Below, one piece after another: positions 58,292 to 64,000 of a stretch of 64,000 bases of DNA. A model generated the notes under the pieces. The model had not been told where the DNA came from. It saw only the letters and a list, made by a program, of their open reading frames with translations, and ran no database searches. The stretch lies in NCBI RefSeq assembly GCF_003123725.1, contig NZ_QETA01000005.1, positions 1 through 64,000 of the forward strand. The letters are read 5' to 3'. A program made the position numbers and the translations under genes. Source of the stretch: Corticimicrobacter populi (lineage in GTDB: Bacteria; Pseudomonadota; Gammaproteobacteria; Burkholderiales; Burkholderiaceae_B). Each line of letters starts with the position of its first letter. The stretch's first letter is position 1.

Positions 58292-59077
58292 GTGAACATA
58301 CCCTTTCCTTTTCAACCCTTTAATGTCCTGCTGGCAATGGATGCCGAGGTGATTCGGCAGTCCGCCGCTGCCTTGCCGATGTCCGCCTCCGTCTCATTGC
58401 ATCTGGCGTGCGATGAGGAGGCTATGCTGTGGCACATACGGCATACCCCGCTCGACATGGTGATACTGGCGGGTACGGTTCCGGCCGAGGTCCATGCACG
58501 ACTGCTGACGCTTGCCAGGTTGCCTCGCATCGTTTGCCTGGGTGACGATGCGCTGTCTGCATTCAGGGACTATGCCGGGTGGCGGGAGTGCGTGGTGGCC
58601 TTGCCCAGTCCGGTCAGCGCCGATGCTTTGCACTTGCAGCTCCAGGCCTGCATGCGCCAGACCGGTTGTCCGGCGGCTGCCCATGCCCTGTTGAATATCG
58701 ATAAGCTCAGCCTGGATCCTGCCCGCTCAGTGGCACGAATCGGTACTACGGAGGTGTACCTGACGGCCGTGGAGATGGAAGTGCTGGCGATACTGGTGCG
58801 CCATGCAAATATGCTGGTCAGTCGTGAGCAACTGGGGCAGATTGCCCTTGGGCCCGGATTCACTCCTAAGGAGCGCAGGCTCGATACGCATGTCAGCAAC
58901 CTGCGGCGCAAGCTGAGAGCACGTTTCAGTGCCGAGATGGCTCACCTTGAGATTCGCAGCTTCAGGGGCCGTGGCTATGCCCTGATGATAGGCGAGCGCC
59001 TGGTCAATGTCGTGCAAGCTGGAGGGGCCAGGCTGCTGGGCCTGTACCTGGCCATGAGCATGGTCATGCCCTGGTAG
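58292..59077 (+). CDS. OmpR-type winged-helix regulator with a degenerate receiver domain
   Basis: The C-terminal part (about 150-240) is a clear OmpR/PhoB winged helix: LTAVEMEVLAILVRHANMLVSREQL, DTHVSNLRRKLRARF, RSFRGRGYAL, in pieces. The N-terminal 110 residues resemble a receiver fold, FNVLLAMDAEVIRQSAAALP then TPLDMVILAGTVPAE. The phospho-acceptor Asp is replaced by Ala in MVILAG and the switch Lys appears as Ser in ALPSPVS. The regulator is therefore probably phosphorylation-independent. The last 20 residues are hydrophobic (ARLLGLYLAMSMVMPW). It is divergent from the TonB receptor gene. GTG 58292 is chosen; TTG 58232 is possible. Confidence 0.82.
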   Translation: MNIPFPFQPFNVLLAMDAEVIRQSAAALPMSASVSLHLACDEEAMLWHIRHTPLDMVILAGTVPAEVHARLLTLARLPRIVCLGDDALSAFRDYAGWRECVVALPSPVSADALHLQLQACMRQTGCPAAAHALLNIDKLSLDPARSVARIGTTEVYLTAVEMEVLAILVRHANMLVSREQLGQIALGPGFTPKERRLDTHVSNLRRKLRARFSAEMAHLEIRSFRGRGYALMIGERLVNVVQAGGARLLGLYLAMSMVMPW

Positions 59078-59088
59078 AGAGAAGGATG

Positions 59089-59107
59089 CCGGGGGGATGC
59101 CCCCCGG
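59089..59107. terminator. GC-rich hairpin between the regulator and mlaC
   Basis: CCGGGGGG (59089-59096) pairs with CCCCCCGG (59100-59107) around ATG. It lies between two convergent genes, 20 bases beyond the mlaC stop. It has no T-run, so terminator strength is uncertain. Confidence 0.5.
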
Positions 59108-59126
59108 AAGTCGATCAGGTCAGTGG

Positions 59127-59810
59127 TTACTGGCTGGTCTGGGTGTTCTGGGTATTCAGCGCCTGGATCAGGCCGTCGATGCCGTTTTGCTGGATCTGCT
59201 GATTGAACTGGTTGCGGTAGTTCTGGATCAACCAGATGCCTTCCACGTTGAGGTCATAGACCTTCCAGCCATCGGGCGTCTTTTCGAGACGGTAGTCCAC
59301 GCGGGCCAGCGGGCGGGTGCCCTGGATGAACTGCGATGACACCACAACATCCTTGGCATCCGCATCGCCGCGGAAGGGCAGCATCTGAATGGCCGTCTGA
59401 TTGTCGACCTGGGTCAGTGCCCCGCTATAAGTACGGATCAGGGTGCCGCGAAAGGCTTCGGCCAGTTGCTGGCGCTGTTCGGGCGTGGCGCTGCGCCAGT
59501 GGCGACCCGCTGCCAGGCGAGTGGTCTTCTCGAAGTCCACATAGGGCAGAATCAGTTCATCGACGGCCCGGTTGATGCGGGCACGATCACCGGCACGGAC
59601 GCTGCCATCGGCACGGATGCGTGTCAGTGCCTGGTTGGCAACGGTTTCGATGAAGGCCTGTGGCGCACCCTGGGGATCGGGTTGGGCATCCTGGGCCGCA
59701 GCCGGGCGCAGCCAGACCGAGGCAGCCGTCAGCAGCAGGCCGATCATGGCGATGAAGAACAGCCTGCGCAGCAGGGGCGTATTGGGATGGACAGTATTCT
59801 GCATATGCAT
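59127..59810 (-). CDS. mlaC: MlaC periplasmic phospholipid-binding protein
   Basis: MlaC shuttles phospholipid across the periplasm between the MlaA complex and the MlaFED transporter. The 227-residue protein has a signal anchor and peptide (FFIAMIGLLLTAASVWL ... RPAAAQ) and an MlaC domain (RINRAVDELILPYVDFEKTT, AAGRHWRSATPEQRQQLAEAF, VYDLNVEGIWLIQNYRNQF). ATG 59810 is chosen because a long upstream frame is a shadow of mlaA. It is the last gene of the operon and stands about 10 bases after mlaA. No STAS gene (mlaB) follows; a hairpin lies directly downstream. Confidence 0.93.
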   Translation of the reverse strand: MHMQNTVHPNTPLLRRLFFIAMIGLLLTAASVWLRPAAAQDAQPDPQGAPQAFIETVANQALTRIRADGSVRAGDRARINRAVDELILPYVDFEKTTRLAAGRHWRSATPEQRQQLAEAFRGTLIRTYSGALTQVDNQTAIQMLPFRGDADAKDVVVSSQFIQGTRPLARVDYRLEKTPDGWKVYDLNVEGIWLIQNYRNQFNQQIQQNGIDGLIQALNTQNTQTSQ

Positions 59811-59820
59811 GTCGTTCCGT

Positions 59821-60600
59821 TCAGGGTTGCGGGGTGATGACGGGTTGCGCGGCAACAGGCGCGATGCTTTCGTCATCCTCGTCTTCGTAGTCGGGCAGGT
59901 CGGTGCTGTTGAGTCCCTTGAGCAGGGCTTCGCGACGCTGCAGATAGGCATCCCGGGTGAAGCTGTAGGGATCCAGAGCAATGCTGTCGAGCGTATCGCT
60001 GGCCTGCAGCAGGTCGGCACGCTTGCTGACGAAGTAGGTTCCCCAGACGGTGTTGCGTACCGGTACGTCGTTGATGCTGCCTGGCGTGACCGGGTTGGCG
60101 ACCCAGTCGCCCAGTAGGCCGCCTGTGTCGCGGACCGTGCTCGGACCGATCAGCGGCAGCACCAGATAAGGACCCTGGCCCACGCCCCAGACACCCAGTG
60201 TGGTGCCGAAGTCGTTGGGAATGCGGTTGGCACCATTGGCGGTGGCCACGTCGAAGCAGCCGCCCAGGCCGACGGTGGTGTTGAACAGCACCCGGCCCAG
60301 CGTATTGAAGAAATCGACGCCACGGCCCTGGAGGAAGCTGTTGATGCCGCTCCAGATATCGCCGATATTGCTGAAAATATTGCTGACGCAGCTGCGGGCA
60401 CCGCTGGGCGTCAGGTCGGTATACATGGCGGCGATGGGGCGAACCACGGCACGGTCGACCGTATCGTTGAACTGGTAGACGCCGCGATTGAAACGCTCGA
60501 AAGGATCCTGGGGATCCGGCTTGCCCGGCAGGGGGGCACAGCCTGCCAGCGTCAGGGCCAGGCAGGTCGTCAGGGCAACGGGTTTGAGGTTGAAACGCAT
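59821..60600 (-). CDS. mlaA: MlaA outer-membrane phospholipid-removal lipoprotein
   Basis: MlaA removes phospholipid from the outer leaflet of the outer membrane. The 259-residue protein has the lipobox LAGCAPL (Cys21). The VacJ signature follows: DPFERFNRGVYQFNDTVDRAVVRPIA, and GPYLVLPLIGPSTVRDTGG as the membrane-embedded doughnut segment. The C-terminus (EDEDDESIAPV) is acidic. Here mlaA is inside the operon between mlaD and mlaC, as in many Betaproteobacteria, rather than distant as in E. coli. The start at 60600 gives a normal lipoprotein signal peptide. Confidence 0.96.
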   Translation of the reverse strand: MRFNLKPVALTTCLALTLAGCAPLPGKPDPQDPFERFNRGVYQFNDTVDRAVVRPIAAMYTDLTPSGARSCVSNIFSNIGDIWSGINSFLQGRGVDFFNTLGRVLFNTTVGLGGCFDVATANGANRIPNDFGTTLGVWGVGQGPYLVLPLIGPSTVRDTGGLLGDWVANPVTPGSINDVPVRNTVWGTYFVSKRADLLQASDTLDSIALDPYSFTRDAYLQRREALLKGLNSTDLPDYEDEDDESIAPVAAQPVITPQP

Positions 60601-60623
60601 GATGGTAAGGGCTCCGGGCGGAA

Positions 60624-61133
60624 TCAGTGTGCCGGCGCGACTGGCGCGGGATGTTCGTCGTTGGCGGGGGCGCTGCCTTCCTTGTCTGCGGAACTGTACA
60701 GGAATTTGCTGATCAGATTCTCCAGCACGACGGCGCCTTGCGTGTAGGTAATGGTCTGGCCGTTTTCGAGGTCGGCGTCATCGCCGCCTGGGTCCAGACT
60801 GACGTACTGCTCGCCCAGCAGGCCCGAGGTCAGGATCAGGGCCGAGCTGTCGCTGGGGAATTTGTATTGGGATTCGATGTCCAGTGTGACGTGCGCCTGG
60901 AAGGTCTTGTTGTCGAAATCGATCTTGTTGACCCGACCCACCACCACGCCGGCGCTCTTGACAGGCGCGCGAGCCTTGAGGCTGCCGATGTTGTCGAAGC
61001 TGGCACCTATGGAATAGGTCGGGGCGAAGGAGAACGTGCTCAGGTTGCCCGCGCGCAGGGCCAGAAAGGCCAGTGCCAGGGCACCCAGGAACACAAACAG
61101 TCCTACCCAGAAATCGGTTTTTTCAGTAGACAT
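60624..61133 (-). CDS. mlaD: MlaD, MCE-domain component of the phospholipid ABC system
   Basis: MlaD forms a hexameric MCE ring that anchors the MlaFE transporter and guides lipids. The 169-residue protein has an N-terminal membrane helix (WVGLFVFLGALALAFLAL). The MCE domain carries YSIGASFDNIGSLKARAPVK, GVVVGRVNKID and LTSGLLGEQYVSLDPG. The C-terminus is short and Ala/Pro/His-rich. It follows mlaE by 9 bases. Its length is typical for Mla rather than Mce clusters. The transport direction of the Mla system remains debated in general. Confidence 0.95.
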   Translation of the reverse strand: MSTEKTDFWVGLFVFLGALALAFLALRAGNLSTFSFAPTYSIGASFDNIGSLKARAPVKSAGVVVGRVNKIDFDNKTFQAHVTLDIESQYKFPSDSSALILTSGLLGEQYVSLDPGGDDADLENGQTITYTQGAVVLENLISKFLYSSADKEGSAPANDEHPAPVAPAH

Positions 61134-61142
61134 GGGGATACC

Positions 61143-61928
61143 TCAATTGCCAAACATCAGGGCGGTCAGCAGGAAATCCAGGCCCAGAACGGCCAGGGCA
61201 CCTGTGACGACAGTACGGGTGGTGGCGCGCGAGACGCCTTCGGGGGTGGGGCGAGCCTGCCAGCCTTCGTAGAGGGCGACCAGCGTGACTGTGGCACCGA
61301 ATACCAGGCTTTTGATGACGCCATTGGCAACATCGTCCCAGACATCCACGCCATTTTGCATCTGCGACCAGAATGCACCAGCGTCGATACCGATCATGTG
61401 CACGGCCACCAACCAGCCGCCCAGGATGCCGACCATCGAGAAAATGGCAGCCAGAATGGGCATGGCGATGAAACCCGCCCAGAAGCGGGGCACCAGTACG
61501 CGGCGGATCGGATCGACCGCCATGATTTCCATGGCGGCCAGTTGCTCACCGGCTTTCATCAGCCCGATCTCGGCAGTCAGTGATGTGCCCGCGCGTCCGG
61601 CAAATAGCAGGGCGGTCACGACCGGACCCAGCTCACGCATCAGCGACAGCGCCACCATCAGACCGACCGCTTCGGCCGAACCGTAGTTGCTCAGGATGTA
61701 ATAGCCCTGCAGGGCCAGTACGAAACCGACGAACAGTCCTGATACGGCAATGATCAGCAGGGAATAGTTGCCGATGAAGTGAATCTGCTGCGTGACCAGG
61801 CGGGGGCGCTTGAGGGCAGTGCCGCTGCGGCCCAACAGGGTCAGGAAGAAGCGGGTGAAGAAGCCCAGCGCAGACAGTTTGCGGCGGACCTTGCCACCCA
61901 GGTTCGAGAGCAGGAGGACCGGGTTCAT
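61143..61928 (-). CDS. mlaE: MlaE permease of the phospholipid ABC transporter
   Basis: The 261-residue permease has the family hydrophobic segments and the signature GLFVGFVLALQGYYILSNYGSAEAVG, from GLFVGFVLAL onward. It also has ELGPVVTALLFAGRAGTSLTAEIG (in blocks) and IMAVDPIRRVLVPRFWAG. It pairs with MlaF ATPase and MlaD. Its start overlaps the mlaF stop, and mlaD follows closely, so the three are translationally coupled. The EIGLMK loop with Glu is intact, as needed to contact the ATPase. Nothing is missing or unusual. Confidence 0.96.
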   Translation of the reverse strand: MNPVLLLSNLGGKVRRKLSALGFFTRFFLTLLGRSGTALKRPRLVTQQIHFIGNYSLLIIAVSGLFVGFVLALQGYYILSNYGSAEAVGLMVALSLMRELGPVVTALLFAGRAGTSLTAEIGLMKAGEQLAAMEIMAVDPIRRVLVPRFWAGFIAMPILAAIFSMVGILGGWLVAVHMIGIDAGAFWSQMQNGVDVWDDVANGVIKSLVFGATVTLVALYEGWQARPTPEGVSRATTRTVVTGALAVLGLDFLLTALMFGN

Positions 61929-62758
61929 GAGCGGCTCCCGTGGCGTGCCAGCCAGCGCTCGAAGGCAGGCGTGACCGGGTAATTGAAAGCAACCGGACCG
62001 TCGGCTGCTCCCTGCAGGAACTGCTGCACATAGGGATCCTGGGACTGGTTCAGGTCGTCAGGCGTGCCACTGGCCAGCATCTTGCCCTGGCCGACCAGAT
62101 AGACCTGGTCGGCGATGGCGAAGGATTCCTGCACATCGTGCGTGATCAGGACCGATGCGCAGCCGAGCCGGTCGGCCAGCGTGCGGATCAACTGTGCCGT
62201 GATGCCCAGGGAGATCGGGTCCAGCCCGGCGAAGGGTTCGTCGTAGAGGATCAGCTCGGGCTCGAGGATGACGGCGCGTGCCAGCGCCACGCGCCGGGCC
62301 ATGCCGCCGGAGATCTCGGCCACGGCCAGATGGGCGGCGGCACGCAGGCCGACGGCATCGAGTGTATTGAGCACTTTGGCGACAATCGCGGACTCTTCCA
62401 GCCGGGTATGTTCGCGCAGGGGGAAGGCGACGTTCTCGAACACGTTGAGATCGGTGAACAGCGCACCCTGCTGGAACAGGACGCCCATGCGCTTGCGCAG
62501 CGTCTGCAACTGGTGTGCATCGGCCTGCCCGATGTCGTGCCCGAAAACCTGCACCTGACCGCTCTGGGGCCGGATCTGCCCTGTGGCAGCCCGCAGCAGC
62601 GTGGTCTTGCCCGAGCCGGAACCTCCCATGAGCGCAACGACCTGACCTGCATCGATCTGCAGGCTGATGTCGCGCAGCACGGTGAATTCGCCATAGCCGA
62701 GCGCCGCGCCTTCAAAGCGCAGCACGGTCTTGGACGGGGTGTGAGAGGGGAATGACAT
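61925..62758 (-). CDS. mlaF: MlaF ATP-binding protein of the phospholipid ABC transporter
   Basis: The 277-residue ATPase has Walker A GGSGSGKTT, a Q-loop (GVLFQQGALF), the signature motif in the family form EISGGMARRVALAR, Walker B LILYDEPFAGLDP and the switch His in LITHDVQESF. It drives MlaE/MlaD phospholipid transport. A C-terminal extension of about 25 residues (NYPVTPAFERWLARHGSRS) is typical of MlaF and contacts MlaB where present. It is the first gene of mlaF-E-D-A-C. The promoter must lie in the roughly 144-bp gap to the divergent antiporter gene, but no clear hexamers were assigned. Confidence 0.96.
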   Translation of the reverse strand: MSFPSHTPSKTVLRFEGAALGYGEFTVLRDISLQIDAGQVVALMGGSGSGKTTLLRAATGQIRPQSGQVQVFGHDIGQADAHQLQTLRKRMGVLFQQGALFTDLNVFENVAFPLREHTRLEESAIVAKVLNTLDAVGLRAAAHLAVAEISGGMARRVALARAVILEPELILYDEPFAGLDPISLGITAQLIRTLADRLGCASVLITHDVQESFAIADQVYLVGQGKMLASGTPDDLNQSQDPYVQQFLQGAADGPVAFNYPVTPAFERWLARHGSRS

Positions 62759-62902
62759 GGCACCTATTGTATCCGAGGGTCTTGCCTGTACGCATATTCA
62801 TGTTGTCAGGAGATTGAAAGACAGTGCAATCGAGAGGTGCTGAGGGAGGGGGGATGGTGCTACATTGCAGGCTGTTTTTGTAACGATCCGGAGTCAGGAA
62901 CG

Positions 62903-64000
62903 ATGCAATCGCCGCATCATATCGAAATCATCGCAACGGTACTGTTCGCGATCGCCGTCATCCATACTTTTTCCGTTCCTGTCTTTGCCCGGCTGGCGCA
63001 TCGCAATGGTCCGCATGCCGGTTTGTGGCATCTGCTGTCAGAGGTCGAAGCTGTTTTTGGCGTCTGGGCCTGCGTGCTGCTGGCCTGCATGGCCCTGTTC
63101 TCCGGTGTTGGCGAGGCCGTGGCGTACATGGATACGCGCAACTTCACGGAACCGGCCTTTGTGTTCGTGATCATGGTGGTGGCTGCCAGTCGCCCGATCC
63201 TCGAACTGGTTGGTCTGGTGGTGCGAGGTGTGTCCCGTATCTTGCCCCTGCCGCGCGAGCTGGCCATGTTTTTCGTGATCATGACGGCCGTGCCGCTGTC
63301 CGGGTCGCTGATTACCGAGCCAGCCGCTATGACGCTGGCGGCATTGTTATTACGTGATGCGTATTTCCAGCGTTCGGAGCAGGCTGGTTTCAAGTACCTG
63401 ACGCTGGGCGTGCTGTTCGTCAATATTTCCATCGGTGGGGTGCTGACGGCTTATGCGGCACCTCCGGTACTGATGGTGGCCCAGGTCTTCGGTTGGGATA
63501 CGGGCTATATGCTGAGCCATTTTGGCTGGCGCGCTGCGGTTGCCGTCACGCTCAACGCCGCGTTGCTGACGCTGATATGCCGTCGTCACCTGCTGGATGG
63601 CGAGTTGGGGGCCGGACGCTCACGTGATCAGTCCAGCGCTCCAGCTGCCGATACCCGACCCCGCGTGCCGTTGATTGTTATCGGCATCCATGTCCTGTTC
63701 CTGCTGGGTATCGTGCTGTCGGCGCATCACCCGGTCATTTTCCTGGGCTTCCTGATGCTGTTCATCGGCTACGCCGGTGCCTATCCGCAGTACCAGAATC
63801 GCCTGATGATCCGAGAGGGGCTGATGGTCGGTTTCTTCCTGGCCGGCCTGGTCTTGCTGGGTGGATTGCAGAAATGGTGGCTGCAGGACTTGCTGGGCAG
63901 CCTGTCGCCGCTGGTTTTGTTCTGGGGAGCTACAGCCCTGACTGCCGTGACGGATAATGCGGCCTTGACTTATCTGGGTTCGCTGGTCGAGGGCACGAAT
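62903..64000 (+). CDS. Putative Na+/H+ antiporter (partial at window end)
   Basis: The frame starts at ATG 62903, preceded by AGGA at a suitable distance. It remains open for 366 codons to the window edge. About nine hydrophobic segments are visible. The sequence IEIIATVLFAIAVIHTFSVPVFARLAHR at the start, GSLITEPAAMTLAALLL and LTAVTDNAALTYLGSL match the putative Na+/H+ antiporter 3 family, seen in pieces. The conserved Glu-Pro and Asp-Asn pairs suit cation/proton exchange. The gene is divergent from mlaF. The C-terminus is missing, so completeness cannot be judged. Confidence 0.85.
   Translation, partial: MQSPHHIEIIATVLFAIAVIHTFSVPVFARLAHRNGPHAGLWHLLSEVEAVFGVWACVLLACMALFSGVGEAVAYMDTRNFTEPAFVFVIMVVAASRPILELVGLVVRGVSRILPLPRELAMFFVIMTAVPLSGSLITEPAAMTLAALLLRDAYFQRSEQAGFKYLTLGVLFVNISIGGVLTAYAAPPVLMVAQVFGWDTGYMLSHFGWRAAVAVTLNAALLTLICRRHLLDGELGAGRSRDQSSAPAADTRPRVPLIVIGIHVLFLLGIVLSAHHPVIFLGFLMLFIGYAGAYPQYQNRLMIREGLMVGFFLAGLVLLGGLQKWWLQDLLGSLSPLVLFWGATALTAVTDNAALTYLGSLVEGTN

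Overview
The window is a piece of a Betaproteobacterial chromosome, most likely Burkholderiales, family Alcaligenaceae (Bordetella/Achromobacter/Kerstersia relatives). The evidence is the gene order mnmE - yidC - yidD - rnpA - rpmH | dnaA - dnaN - gyrB, the N-terminus of DnaA, the fairly GC-rich coding sequence and the several TonB receptors. The family assignment is inference from gene order and protein style, not from a search.

Region 1 (1-11787) looks like an integrated element at the 3' end of mnmE. A P4/SGI1-type tyrosine integrase lies next to mnmE. The last 18 bp of mnmE match the kind of sequence used as attachment site by SGI1-type islands. The cargo is a tightly packed minus-strand defence operon: small HTH regulator, Mrr-like endonuclease, HsdM, HsdS, an abortive-infection-like protein, a membrane-anchored protein of unknown function, HsdR and a RhuM-like protein. 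Most junctions are overlapping stop/start codons. The C-terminal end of a molybdenum hydroxylase subunit lies at the left edge.

Region 2 (11770-22156) is the replication-origin-side core: mnmE, a MarC-type membrane protein, yidC, yidD, rnpA and rpmH leftwards, and dnaA, dnaN and gyrB rightwards, ending in a strong terminator.

Region 3 (22157-37470) holds a possible decayed ORF, a first ECF sigma/FecR/TonB-receptor cell-surface signalling set, and metabolic and repair genes (Nudix hydrolase, FMN alpha-hydroxyacid dehydrogenase, acylphosphatase, deoxyinosine glycosylase). It also holds a chemoreceptor, an XRE-cupin regulator divergent from an ornithine-cyclodeaminase-family gene plus MHS transporter, a cytochrome b561/YceI/YceI operon and a beta-propeller lipoprotein.

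Region 4 (37471-49284) holds a small membrane protein, a MatC-like transporter/amidohydrolase pair divergent from a GntR regulator, panB, a second sigma/FecR/TonB-receptor set with a Fur-like site, an Lrp-type regulator divergent from an acetolactate synthase without an adjacent small subunit, and a DUF554 membrane protein.

Region 5 (49285-64000) holds topB, gluQ, smg, a CPA1 antiporter, a cytochrome b561, and a third TonB receptor divergent from a winged-helix regulator with a degenerate receiver. The mla phospholipid-transport operon (mlaFEDAC) follows, then the start of a Na+/H+ antiporter cut by the window end. Iron uptake (three TonB receptors) and envelope maintenance recur through the non-core part. 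No tRNA, rRNA, CRISPR array or insertion sequence was recognised.
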